DNA from: Macrostomum hystrix
Lineage: Eukaryota; Platyhelminthes; Macrostomidae
DNA: 64,000 bases
Direction: 5' to 3'
Assembly: GCA_950097015.1 (NCBI GenBank)
Contig: CATNEN010000039.1
Location: 16,276,501-16,340,500, forward strand
Shown: positions 30,985 to 43,700 of the stretch, piece by piece
Numbering within the stretch: position 1 is the first letter of the stretch
How the letters are laid out: each line of letters starts with the position of its first letter
The notes under the pieces: model-generated
What the model saw: only the letters and a program-made list of their open reading frames with translations
Databases searched by the model: none
What the model was told of the DNA's origin: nothing
Position numbers and translations under genes: made by a program

Positions 30985-33545
30985 CATGCTGTTGCTGATT
31001 ACTGTGCCATGCTGTTGCTGATTACAGTGCCATGCTGTTGCTGATTACTGTGCCATGCTGTTGCTGATTACAGTGCCATGCTGTTGCTGATTACTGTGCC
31101 ATGCTGTTGCTGATTACTGTGCCATGCTGTTGCTGATTACAGTGCCATGCTGTTGCTGATTACTGTGCCATGCTGTTGCTGATTACTGTGCCATGCTGTT
31201 GCTGATTACTGTGCCATGCTGTTGCTGATTACTGTGCCATGCTGTTGCCGATTACTGTGCCATGCTGTTGCCGATTACTGTGCCATGCTGTTGCTGATTA
31301 CAGTGCCATGCTGTTGCTGATTACTGTGCCATGCTGTTGCTGATTACTGTGCCATGCTGTTGCTGATTACTGTGCCATGCTGTTGCTGATTACTGTGCCA
31401 TGCTGTTGCCGATTACTGTGCCATGCTGTTGCCGATTACTGTGCCATGCTGTTGCTGATTACAGTGCCATGCTGTTGCTGATTACTGTGCCATGCTGTTG
31501 CTGATTACTGTGCCATGCTGTTGCTGATTACTGTGCCATGCTGTTGCTGATTACAGTGCCATGCTGTTGCTGATTACTGTGCCATGCTGTTGCTGATTAC
31601 AGTGCCATGCTGTTGCTGATTACTGTGCCATGCTGTTGCTGATTACTGTGCCATGCTGTTGCTGATTACTGTGCCATGCTGTTGCTGATTACGGTGCCAT
31701 GCTGTTGCTGATTACTGTGCCATGCTGTTGCTGATTACAGTGCCATGCTGTTGCTGATTACTGTGCCATGCTGTTGCTGATTACTGTGCCATGCTGTTGC
31801 TGATTACAGTGCCATGCTGTTGCTGATTACTGTGCCATGCTGTTGCTGATTACTGTGCCATGCTGTTGCTAATTACAGTGCCATGCTGTTGCTGATTACT
31901 GTGCCATGCTGTTGCTGATTACTGTGCCATGCTGTTGCTGATTACAGTGCCATGCTGTTGCTGATTACTGTGCCATGCTGTTGCTGATTACTGTGCCATG
32001 CTGTTGCTGATTACAGTGCCATGCTGTTGCTGATTACTGTGCCATGCTGTTGCTGATTACAGTGCCATGCTGTTGCTGATTACTGTGCCATGCTGTTGCT
32101 GATTACGGTGCCATGCTGTTGCTGATTACTGTGCCATGCTGTTGCTGATTACTGTGCCATGCTGTTGCTGATTACTGTGCCATGCTGTTGCTAATTACAG
32201 TGCCATGCTGTTGCTGATTACTGTGCCATGCTGTTGCTGATTACTGTGCCATGCTGTTGCTAATTACAGTGCCATGCTGTTGCTGATTACAGTGCCATGC
32301 TGTTGCTGATTACTGTGCCATGCTGTTGCTGATTACTGTGCCATGCTGTTGCTGATTACTGTGCCATGCTGTTACTGATTACTGTGCCATGCTGTTGCTG
32401 ATTACTGTGCCATGCTGTTGCTGATTACAGTGCCATGCTGTTGCTGATTACTATGCCATGCTGTTGCTGATTACAGTGCCATGCTGTTGCTGATTACTGT
32501 GCCATGCTGTTGCTGATTACAGTGCCATGCTGTTGCTGATTACTGTGCCATGCTGTTGCTGATTACTGTGCCATGCTGTTGCTGATTACTGTGCCATGCT
32601 GTTGCTGATTACTGTGCCATGCTGTTGCTGATTACAGTGCCATGCTGTTGCTGATTACAGTGCCATGCTGTTGCTGATTACGGTGCCATGCTGTTGCTGA
32701 TTACTGTGCCATGCTGTTGCTGATTACAGTGCCATGCTGTTGCTGATTACTGTGCCATGCTGTTGCTGATTACTGTGCCATGCTGTTGCTGATTACAGTG
32801 CCATGCTGTTGCTGATTACAGTGCCATGCTGTTGCTGATTACTGTGCCATGCTGTTGCTGATTACGGTGCCATGCTGTTGCTGATTACTGTGCCATGCTG
32901 TTGCTGATTACTGTGCCATGCTGTTGCTGATTACTGTGCCATGCTGTTGCTGATTACTGTGCCATGCTGTTGCTGATTACTGTGCCATGCTGTTGCTGAT
33001 TACTGTGCCATGCTGTTGCTGATTACAGTGCCATGCTGTTGCTGATTACTGTGCCATGCTGTTGCTAATTACAGTGCCATGCTGTTGCTGATTACAGTGC
33101 CATGCTGTTGCTGATTACTGTGCCATGCTGTTGCTGATTACTGTGCCATGCTGTTGCTGATTACTGTGCCATGCTGTTGCTGATTACTGTGCCATGCTGT
33201 TGCTGATTACTGTGCCATGCTGTTGCTGATTACTGTGCCATGCTGTTGCTGATTACTGTGCCATGCTGTTGCTGATTACAGTGCCATGCTGTTGCTGATT
33301 ACTGTGCCATGCTGTTGCTAATTACAGTGCCATGCTGTTGCTGATTACAGTGCCATGCTGTTGCTGATTACTGTGCCATGCTGTTGCTGATTACAGTGCC
33401 ATACTGTTGCTGATTACTGTGCCATGCTGTTGCTGATTACTGTGCCATGCTGTTGCTGATTACAATGCCATGCTGTTGCTGATTACTGTGCCATGCTGTT
33501 GCTGATTACTGTGCCATGCTGTTGCTGATTACTGTGCCATGCTGT
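30985..33545. repeat. 23-bp satellite array (~111 copies)
   Basis: About 2.56 kb of GATTACTGTGCCATGCTGTT plus GCT, with a recurring A/T variant (GATTACAGTG versus GATTACTGTG) and rarer GATTACGGTG, GCCGATTA and GCTAATTA variants. The variants recur in clusters, suggesting unequal crossing-over. The proximal edge (30890-30985) has longer, diverged units. Confidence 0.98.
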
Positions 33546-33920
33546 ATGGACAGCATAGCGCTTTCAATCGTAAAGGTAAAGTAAAGGAATGCAAAACTAC
33601 TGTCCTAGTGGTTAATGCTACCCATCTGAGGTCCCACTGGAATCGTAGAGTGCCCTGACGAACAGCGAAACTAACCTAGAGGCAAACCCTAGGAGTGTCT
33701 GTACAATTGTGGTTTAGCCCAGATTCCATCTGCCCTGAAAAGCTAAGGGCTAATTGGCAATTGAAAGCAGATGTCCGAATTATGCCGAATCCGAAATGTT
33801 TTACTTCTTTCTTACAGTTTTGAAACTATTCTTACCGGATAGATTTTGGTCCCAAAAGGTACGTCGATAAAGCCTGGACCCCTGGCTTCCCTCTGGATCC
33901 CTGGCTTAACTACCTAGCTA
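33546..33920 (+). repeat. Dispersed repeat family, copy at the distal edge of the satellite
   Basis: From 33703, CAATTGTGGTTTAGCCCAG, AAAGCTAAGGGCTAATTGG and ATTATGCCGAATCCGAAAT match 15160-15270 in direct orientation. It then continues with CTGGACCCCTGGCTTCCCTC, the unit of the 14.8-kb minisatellite. The order of modules differs from copy 1, so the copies are rearranged. Confidence 0.75.
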
Positions 33921-33965
33921 CCAACTATAAATTAACTACCAACCAAATTTCAGCTCTGCCATGCG

Positions 33966-34250
33966 GTGGCGTGTTCTGCGCTATCATGTAAAAAGGATTC
34001 ACGGAGAGGGATCTTACGATCCGACCTTCTTTTATCAAAGAAGTCAAAGTCTTCTGGGGCATCATCGAGTTTTAGACGTGGCGATTTCAAAATTTCTACT
34101 GGCGTTCCTCATGATAGTCATGAGGAATATCAGGACGAAGGTCCCGCTTCGCCAGGGCCAGATCCTAAGCCGACGATCCCATGGGAAATTCTTGAAAACC
34201 CAGGGAGCTGTAAAGAATATTTCGAGAAGCACTTTTTGCAATTAGACTGA
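33966..34250 (+). CDS. Unrecognised ORF (about 94 codons), doubtful
   Basis: After a TTTCAG acceptor-like site (33953), the frame reads KKDSRRGILRSDLL..., then an acidic, Pro-rich section (EEYQDEGPASPGPDPKP) and ends PWEILENPGSCKEYFEKHF. A second frame over the same bases is also open, so openness alone proves little. The charge pattern makes a real exon, perhaps from a transposon, possible. I recognise no family. Confidence 0.25.
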   Translation: MACSALSCKKDSRRGILRSDLLLSKKSKSSGASSSFRRGDFKISTGVPHDSHEEYQDEGPASPGPDPKPTIPWEILENPGSCKEYFEKHFLQLD

Positions 34251-35640
34251 AATATTTAGTTTTCGCCCCCGTTCTATTGATGTCTAGCTTAAAGAATGTT
34301 TTCGTTATCTTCAATTATTATCTCTTGCAGGGAAGCCAGTTACTAGCGGTAGTTTCTAAGAAATAAGGAGGCGTGGGAAATCGACAATCTTTTCCTGGTG
34401 TTGCACTCACTTTTGATGTTATATTCTCAATCGAATTATATTTAGATGGTCTTAAAGCAGGCAATTATAAAGATAATAACTCACTATAAATAACTAAAAC
34501 TATTAATATCACTGAGAGAAAGTATTCCCCAAACACAAGAATTTAATTGTTGCTCACGGATCCTGAGTCGGTAACCAAAGTATGGAAAAGGGTTAAAAAA
34601 AAGATCTGGGTGGAGTTTCCAGGAATCACAATTCCAATTTCAATGAAGTATTCTTGATTATCTGAACCTTGTAGGAGCTAGCCAGGGGTAGCAATGGCTA
34701 GCGACTAAGAGATATCGGATCTAGCTAAGAGAGTGAATAGTAGCGCAAGAGAGGAAGGAACGGGACGGTCGGGTCACTTTCTCTCAGTGTAAGTGCTTTT
34801 ATACTAATCCGGCCAAAAGGCTGCCATAGGACAGGAGTCTCTAGGCTAATCTTAGAGCTGCTGTAAACGCATCCTCACACAGGAGGAAAACTGCGTATTC
34901 CCTGGCTTTCTACAATCGCGCGCAGATGTAAAAATCGCATAGATTAAATTGTAACACTTCAAGCACAGTTTTTTTGCTACTCTTGTGCTGCCCATTTCTG
35001 CTCCGCCTGCAAGAATGAGATAAAGAACGTATCTATATTAAAAAACGTAATCTCTTTCAAATATTTTTCTCATAAGTAGATTTTTGCCTTACTATGGCAA
35101 TTGTCGAAGCACGTTTTTCGCCTTTTCGCTAAATTTTGACTGGGCGGTTTCCACTTTCTTGGGTAGATTATTTTTCACTGTCTGGACAGACCTCCGATTC
35201 CGGTGATTCCGATTGGAACTTTTATTTCCTTTTGTGAATTTTCTAACTGTTTCTATATCCGTGATTTTTTTATTTTAATGTTTTTTGTTAAAATATCATT
35301 TAAATATCGTTCATAGGAATTGTTAATATTCGATTCGAGGTCGGCGTCCAAGTAGTGACGGTGATTCATCGAGTGAGCGTTCGGCAGATTCTGAAAGTGA
35401 AGACTAAGAACAAATGATTCTAATGCTTTGCGTTTATCAACTTATAATTTATAATGCATTCGGCAAGCGAGAAACTAACAAACGGTGGCGTGGTCAAGGG
35501 TGTCATTTCAAAATCAATACAAAAAATTAACTTGTGGGTATTGGGGAGCGAAAGGTGACACTTTAGGTGCAGCTAGTAGCAATGCAAGCGGCCTTAGAGT
35601 TCCAGCTCGCGAATTTTCGTTGCTAATTTTTATAAATACT
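34251..35640. other. No gene seen
   Basis: AT-rich DNA. Near 35340-35405 one short open segment reads GRRPSSDGDSSSERSADSES before a stop, following a TTCATAG acceptor-like site. It could be a terminal exon or transposase tail but is too short to call. Confidence 0.4.
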
Positions 35641-35644
35641 AATT

Positions 35645-35804
35645 ATACATCGGGATGAGGGGCGGCGGCGATGACCACCTGGGATGAGGGGCGGCGGTGA
35701 TGAACAGCTGGGATGAGGGGCGGCGATGACCACCTGGGATGAGGGGCGGCGATGACCACCTGGGATGAGTTGCGGCGGTGATGATCCACGGAGCCAGGGG
35801 GAAG
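35645..35804. repeat. GATGACCACCTGGGATGAGG minisatellite
   Basis: Five or so imperfect copies of a 26-30 bp unit around CACCTGGGATGAGGGGCGGC. It borders the inner side of the right inverted-repeat arm. Confidence 0.8.
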
Positions 35805-36268
35805 CCAGGTGTCCAGATGGAAGCCAGGGGTCCAGAGGGAGGGAAGGGGTCCAAAGAGAAGTTAAGCTAGAGTGATCTGGATGGAAGCCAAGGTCAGAGG
35901 GAAGCTTAAATATTTGAGGCCCTTATTAGAAAAAAAGATATAAAAAGATAAGCCTAATAACAATGCAAAAAATTGGTTCAGCTGTCTTAGCTAACAAATA
36001 ATTTGGATAATTTTAACAATAGCAACATTATACAGGCCATATGTCATTGTTTTCTAGACTACAACTTGTTACAGCTAAGTTATCCTAGCTTGTTATATTG
36101 TTATATAAGCTTGTTATAGCTTGTTCTCCTTATTTATCCTTATCAGCCACTTTATCTCAGCTAGGCCTGATATTATCAGCGTATGTACGTTACCTGTGAG
36201 CCTTTATAATTTATTTTAATAGCTAGAATTATTAATTTAGCCTAGACTAGCCCTATAGTGCATAGTTT
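35805..36268 (-). repeat. Right arm of the ~430-bp inverted repeat (partner 14359-14790)
   Basis: The reverse complement matches the left arm across its length, e.g. the strings CTATTAAAATAAATTATAAA and AGCTAAGACAGCTGAACCAA. Both arms place the CTGGCTTCC-type repeats on the inner side, so they enclose ~21 kb. Homology stops just outside (14359 and 36268). Confidence 0.88.
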
Positions 36269-39200
36269 ATTTAAATAGGTTCGAATTCACGCGTTAGTTT
36301 GTGAGATATTAGTAGACGGGTTCGGAGCGGGGCATGAAAGCGCGATTTAGCCGCGTCTAGACGCCATCGTTTTACGAGATCTTTTCCGTCTAGACGGTAG
36401 GTCATAAGGGTGCACCGGTCTTGCGCACGGAATTTATATTGGTGCTATTTTTGTTATAGTTATAAATATTCCATTGATTTACTAACTTTGTAGAACATAT
36501 AAATCAACTCGGATTAGTACGCATGGTTGCGCAATGATTAGTAAATAGAAATTACAGAAGCTCAATACATGCGCAATTTTGCTGCGATTATAATTTAATC
36601 AGGCTCCCTTTTCACTCCATTATAAGAACAGAAAAACTTTTTTCACCCTTATTTTAGGACGTCTAGGCCTGTGATTGTGTGCGCAGAGGTTATATAACTT
36701 GCGAAATCGTTTATTAATTAATTTCACTGTTTCAGTTTCATCATTTTTGGGCATGAAATCTGAAGCGTGAATTCAGTAGTTAGTCATTATTGAAAAAATA
36801 CTAACAGGTTATGTGTAGATTTTGACAACGAGTTAGAAAGAAAGTTTCTTGGCTAGACTTACTCATAGATTTTGAGCTTTTAAGCATTCGAAATGGTAAG
36901 TGTCTGATTTCGTTGACAATTTTGATATAGGCCTACACATTAAATTTGTATACACATTTGGTATGGTAGCTTAGCCTTTTCCTGTGCACTGCAGCACTGT
37001 ACTATTGTATAATAAGTGTTCGTTTTTAGTATAGGGTAATGTATCATCAACCAAACAAGAATATGTATTTTTTTAACTTCAAACCTAAGCTACAGATTTT
37101 CTATATAAGATATCATGATAAATCAAAAGCTAAGTTATAGAAAACAGTTATATCTTTCTAAAAAGTATCTGCTTTGCTATTTTGTCAAATAGAAAAAAAG
37201 TTATTTGTGTTTTTCATCTAAAACTGAACAATGATTTTCATGTATCTTCAAACCAAACAGAGAATTTGATGTTCGGTTTTACAATTTGAGTGAGTGGTTT
37301 AATCTTATTTTAAGGAGTGAACTATCATGAAAATTATGTAATTTGAAAGCATTTTTCATGCTCTATAAATAACTACATTTATGGTCATTTAATTGGCAAG
37401 CAACCACATACAATCTTTGTCTAAAGTACATACTGAAAAAATGTTGTTAAAAATTATGCTTTTGAGATAAAAAAATTTACTGAAACATCAATATCTTTCT
37501 TTCCTCTTAATGCTTCATTGCATGTCATGCCTCAGCTTGTAGATAATTTCTTCGACTTTCAAATTAGTTGTTCTGTGAAACACAATAGCTTGTTTCTGTC
37601 TTGCACAAGACCAAAGAAGGAGTCAAAATTCTTGTTCGGTTTTGAAGATACACTGTTCAGTTGATGATACATTACCCCCTAATCTAGTTTAATCTAGTAT
37701 CTCGATCATACATGCGCAACACCCGGCCAAACCCGCCGGGTGAAACTAGGGCCAAGCAAGGTAAGTCGCAAAAACCAATCAACCAAGCGCAAAAAAATCA
37801 AAGGGGGGACCAAGGTACAAAAAAGGAAGGCGTGAAGAAGAGGAAAAAGGGGAGAGAAAAATAGAGCAACTGAGAGCAAAATAAGTCGTAAATAAAGCAA
37901 AAACTAAGTCACTCGGCTGGCTAAGATTTGGGAGGTTGCATATGTATGATAATTGATGATATAGGCCTATGGCCTAATAAAGGAAAATTGAATAAAAACA
38001 ACTTAGCTCTTGCTTACAGTTGTCAGCTTTACTTAAATGATTTCATATGTATACTACTCCTAGTAGTTTGTTAGACAGAATGTATATGGTTAGGCCTATG
38101 GTTTTTTGTCTTCATTGACTTTACCAGTTGTTCTTTGTACATCTCTAAAAGAATCCATACAAGACATATGTAGTCTATTTTTATTTTCTTATCTAGCTGT
38201 CCTAATTTGATGTGTGCTAGCATCCTATTGCAATTGGTCTGACTAAATTAGGCCTAGTTAAAGTTTTCCTGACACTAATTTTCTGGGAAAAGTATATGCA
38301 AATGGAATCTATAAAATTTCTGAGTTGCAGCTGGGTTGTGGTCAGGTAGGGCACAGATAGGCCTGTTGGTCATCATGCTTAGTTAGGATATAATTTTAAC
38401 ACCTACAGTATTCTCTCTTAAGAAGGCCAAGGCACAATTGGCAGTGCTATTACAAACAGATAAATGAGATTGCTTCTAAATTACCTTAGGCCTAATGAAT
38501 TTTAAAAGCTAGCTAAGCACATTGCTTATTTGCACCTTAGGACATTGTCTCTATAGGCCTATATTGTACATTACAGATGCAAATTATATGTTTTTCTTAT
38601 GTTGCAGGCCTCTGTCTATATTCTTACTAAACTTTATTTCCAATAATGCGAATCCCACTGCTGTTACCAAAGTTGTTGTAAGGCTAATTTAATCTTATTG
38701 TTATCACCAACGTTGTTCTAGTGCTTCTTTATATTATATTTACTGTTTCAATGTTATTATCAAAATTGTTATAGGATTGTTACACAATATTTAATATCCG
38801 ATTACTGTTATCACAATGGTTATTAACCTTTCTTATAGTTTAATGCAATATAAAGCTTTTAACTCTTAATGGTAGCGTATTTTGAGTCTGAATTGGTAGC
38901 GTTTTATATATATATATAGTAACCGAGCTCTAATGTACGTATTTCATGTAATTGTATAGAATTATATATTTGCTTGTTAAGCAGGTTCTGGTTTGCAATG
39001 TTCAGTCCGCTTTTAAGGCGTTACCAATGATCTAAGGATTACAGCTCTTTCTTTATATCTCTCTTTATATCAAATGAATAACTCTTTTTATGAACACTTA
39101 ATCTGAAAGAAACTTATTTGAGCCTTCAAGTCTTTTGGATATTTTCCGCTCTTGACAAGGTTAGTTTTCTTTCCCTCACTTCTCGTGTATTTATAGTATT

Positions 39201-39655
39201 TTTCCTACCTCATAAGTATAACAAACATTTATGTGAAATTATTCGGGTGCAATAAAACAAACATTTGGGTGCAGTAAAACAATTGAGTGCGGTAAAACAA
39301 ACATTCGGTGCAGTAAAACATTTATCGGAATTGAATTTTGGTTTCTTAGAAAATATCAAATTTCAAATACAAGATACAGTATGCTTATTTTCGCTCTATT
39401 ACACTTAAGTAGTAAGTTGTACTTTAAAGACGAGTAGATTTTTTATAAATAAACAAAGTTTTAGTGAATTAGCTATATTAATATCTGGGCTTATAGTATA
39501 CTTATTGTAATATTAGCATTGCATATTTAGAAAATAAAACTTTAGTATAACAAACCATATAGCATTTTGTAAGATATTGATAGAATAAATTTATACAAAT
39601 ATAATTTTGATACTTTGTTTGAAAGAAAGTCAAAGAAATCAATTATATATATTTA
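36269..39655. other. AT-rich non-coding DNA
   Basis: No coding region is supported. Near 39245-39320 a short degenerate motif GTGCAGTAAAACAAACATT repeats four times. At 39141-39156 a word ATTTTCCGCTCTTGAC recurs at 63089. Confidence 0.5.
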
Positions 39656-40153
39656 CTAGTGGAAGTGTCGGCTAGCCCGCGGCCGTTAGATGGGCGCCCA
39701 GGGAAGGGAGGGGGTGGCTGTAATAAAATTTGGCCCGCAGAGTGGCGGAGGGGAATTGGGGTTGCTGTCCTCGGAAAACAAAAAGTGACTCACTTTGAGA
39801 TGATGCAGCTTTGCTCTGGATTGAGTAGAGATGTTCAAAATTGACAGCATTGTTGGAAAACATGTAAAGTGTAAGTGGATCAAATTTGGAGAAAATCTGA
39901 CAAAGTGGGGCGACGATATGTCAAATTGAGTGATTTTTTGACAATTTTTGAGCAGTTTTTTGCACTTTTGAGCAGGAAGGAAATGATTTTTCGGGAATTT
40001 GAGTAGCCTATTGCACTCAGCGTAGGTGGTTTTAGGTATGTGCAAAGTTTGGTGCGATTTGGTTTAGTGGTTTCGGCGTCTATAAAGACAAAAGGTTGCA
40101 CACACACACACATACACACACAGACAGAGTTTTCACTTTTATAGATATATAGA
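39656..40153 (-). mobile_element. Second type of non-autonomous Helitron (498 bp)
   Basis: On the minus strand it begins TCTATATATCTATAAAAGTG after an A and ends CACTAG before a T. A small CGGC/GCCG hairpin lies about 13 nt upstream of CTAG. These are the 5'-TC, 3'-hairpin-CTRR and A^T insertion features of Helitrons. A (TG)n tract follows the 5' end. There is no coding capacity, and the sequence is unrelated to the 11-14 kb Helitrons except for the terminal logic. Confidence 0.72.
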
Positions 40154-40766
40154 TGCCCAAAAAAGGCACCTTGCCAAATACCAATATTCATTCGTTCTCT
40201 AACTCCAAGTCTTGCTAAGTCAGTAAAATTGCATTAAGCTAACTAGTATAATAACAGCAATTGTTTTTTGTTTGTCATGAAAACAAGTGGAATATCATAG
40301 TCAACATGTATAAATACCATTAAAATAGATTGGACACTCAGGTTTAGATCCAATTTTTTTGAAAGCCATATTTGGTCAACACTATTGCAAATGTCAGTAG
40401 TGAGGCTATCAAGCTACTTCCTTTATTTATAAACATAGTTATTTGCAATTTTTATGCTAAATATTTTTATTTAAATAGTAAAGCGATAAATTTAAAAGTA
40501 CAATTGATATATGTGTATATTCATAGAATTCTTAAGTATAGTTTACTAATACTTCAGTTTATCATGAAAAGTTTAAAAAAAATTGGTTTACATATTAATG
40601 TCTATAATTATTGATAACTGGTTTGTAAAGTAGAATGAAGTACATAGCATTTTTTAAAGTGTCTCAGAAAAGCTTATAAAAACAACAATGCTTATATTGT
40701 TTAGCTAAAAATGTGCGATATTAAGACAACCATTTAAGATCCAAAGTAAAAATGTTTCTTTTTTAG
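40154..40766. other. AP-1 sigma 5' flank or 5' UTR intron
   Basis: AT-rich DNA without a gene. The ATG of the AP-1 sigma exon is directly preceded by TTCTTTTTTAG, so a non-coding first exon probably lies here or further upstream. Confidence 0.45.
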
Positions 40767-43700
40767 ATGCACTTTATGCTACTATTCAGTAGGCAGGGTA
40801 AACTGCGCCTACAGAAATGGTATGTGGCGCATTCTGAGAAGATGAAGAAAAAGATTACGAGAGATCTAGTGACCATTATCCTGGCTAGGAAGCCTAAAAT
40901 GTGTGCCTTTATTGAATGGAAAGATTTGAAGATAGTCTACAAGAGGTGAGGCAAATTCTATCGATAGAAATATAAAAAATGTATATTTTATTTAATATTG
41001 TTTCCAATAACTGCAATTTTCCAGATATGCCAGTTTGTACTTTTGCTGCGCTATCGAGCAGACCGACAATGAATTGCTCTGCCTAGAAATCATTCATCGC
41101 TATGTTGAACTGCTAGATCAGTACTTTGGCAGCGTGAGTGTTAAGAATGTTATAAAAGTCATTTTTAACAGTAGGACTACCAAGCCATTTTGCCGCCAGT
41201 TTTTATACAATGGGGAGAATTCCCTCCAACAATTATTTGCGTCTTCTATACATTGACAATATGCATTCTTACTCAATCAAAAAAATAAATTAAGGTTTGC
41301 GAGCTAGACATCATATTTAACTTTGAGAAGGCCTACTTCATGCTTGACGAATTTATGCTGGGTGGCGAGGTTCAAGAAACTAGCAAGAAGAATGTTCTGA
41401 AGGCGATCGCCGCTCAGGACCTGTTGCAGGAAGTGAGTCAATTATTTAAATTTCATTTCAATAGAATAATGTTTAAATGTTTAATGGATTTTCATTCGAC
41501 TCAAAAGCTGTGCTTTTTTACACTCATAATTTTTGTAATAAAAGCATTATATGAGCATAGACGTTTTGATATTATAATTCCAAAAAGTAATTTTTAGCAT
41601 AACTGATCGCCTATTTTAAGTACAAATTACTTGAACTAAAGTCAATGCTATGTATATATATATATATATATCAATATAGGAGGAGACACCGCAAGGATTC
41701 TTTGACGATCACGGACTTGGCTAATACAGTTATTGTGAAGTCCTAGTTTGGCAATTTAAGTGTGGTAAAAACAAAAATTTCCTAGAATAACTTATTTATC
41801 TCCTAAGTGATTAATTTTAACTGTCTGTATTTGTTGTTCCTTCTTACTAGTGTACTTATTACTTACCTATTTATCTGTGCCTAATTTTAGCTGTTAACTT
41901 GTTGTAATTGTTTTTATATTGGTGACTGTTGACTTTTGGAAATCAGGTCGTTTGGTTTCGGGTTTGCTTTTGCTAAAAAATTAATTAATATAGTTCTCTC
42001 CCCTGACATCAACTGCTATCTCACAATATATATCTAGATTTAGATAGACTTGTTACCAACTCAATATTATGTACTTGTATATCTCTATTTTAATATATCG
42101 CGACTTTCATTCCTGTGACTGCGTGTTTTGGTTAGAGAGTGACAGTGATTGGGTTAGAGAGTGACTGAGTGATTGGGTTAGAGAGTGACTGAGTGATTGG
42201 GTTAGAGAGTGACTGAGTGATTGGGTTAGAGAGTGACTGAGTGATTGGGTTAGACAGTGCCTGAGGGTTTGGGTTATAGAGTGACTTAAGGATTGGGTTA
42301 GAGAGTGATTAAGTTATTGCGTTTGAGAGTTATTAGGTGATTGGGTTAGAGAGTGACTTAGGGATTGGGTTAAAGAGTGACTTAGGGATTGGGTTAGACA
42401 GTGACTTAGGGATTGGGTTAGACAGTGACTTAAGGATTGGGTTAGAGAGCGACTGAGTGATTGGGTTAGAGAGTGACTTAGTGATTGGGTTAGAGAGCGA
42501 CTGAGTGATTGAGTTAGAGAGTGACTGAGTGATTAGGTTAGAGAGTGACTGAGTGATTAGGTTAGTGAGTGACTGAGTGATTGAGTTAGTGAGTGACTGA
42601 GTGATTAGGTTAGAGAGTGACTGAGTGATTAGGTTAGAGAGTGACTGAGTGATTAGGTTAGTGAGTGACTGAGTGATTGAGTTAGTGAGTGACTGAGTGA
42701 TTGAGTTAGTGAGTGACTGAGTGATTGGGTTAGAGAGTGACTTAGGGATTGGGTTAGACAGTGACTTAGGGATTGGGTTAGACAGTGACTTAGGGATTGG
42801 GTTAGACAGTGACTTAAGGATTGGGTTAGAGAGCGACTGAGTGATTGGGTTAGAGAGTGACTTAGTGATTGGGTTAGAGAGCGACTGAGTGATTGAGTTA
42901 GAGAGTGACTGAGTGATTAGGTTAGAGAGTGACTGAGTGATTAGGTTAGTGAGTGACTGAGTGATTGAGTTAGTGAGTGACTGAGTGATTGAGTTAGTGA
43001 GTGACTGAGTGATTGGGTTAGAGAGTGACTTAGGGATTGGGTTAGAGAGTGACTTAGGGATTGGGTTAGACAGTGACTTAGGGATTGGGTTAGACAGTGA
43101 CTTAGGGATTGGGTTAGACAGTGACTTAAGGATTGGGTTAGAGAGCGACTGAGTGATTGGGTTAGAGAGTGACTTAGTGATTGGGTTAGAGAGCGACTGA
43201 GTGATTGAGTTAGAGAGTGACTGGGTGATTGGGTTAGAGAGCGACTGAGTGATTGGGTTAGAGAGTGACTGAGTGATTAGGTTAGTGAGTGACTGAGTGA
43301 TTAGGTTAGAGAGTGACTGAGTGATTAGGTTAGAGAGTGACTGAGTGATTAGGTTAGTGAGTGACTGAGTGATTAGGTTAGAGAGTGACTGAGTGATTGA
43401 GTTAGTGAGTGACTGAGTGATTGAGTTAGTGAGTGACTGAGTGATTTGGTTAGAGAGTGACTGAGTGATTGGGTTAGAGAGTGACTGAGTGATTAGGTTA
43501 GTGAGTGACTGAGTGATTAGGTTAGAGAGTGACTGAGTGATTGAGTTAGTGAGTGACTGAGTGATTGAGTTAGTGAGTGACTGAGTGATTGGGTTAGAGA
43601 GCGACTGAGTGATTGGGTTAGAGAGTGACTGAGTTTTGGGTTAGTGAGTGACTCTTTATTTTACAGACTTTAGCCATTAAGTTTAAGAGCTAAAATCCTG

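Noticed and set aside
30985..33545. CRISPR-like regular repeats
   Set aside because: The repeats are contiguous with no unique spacers, in a eukaryotic context.
42120..43665. Telomere-like GGGTTAG words in the 24-bp array (also about 57949)
   Set aside because: The period is 24 bp with non-telomeric sequence between words; no TTAGGG tandem array is present.
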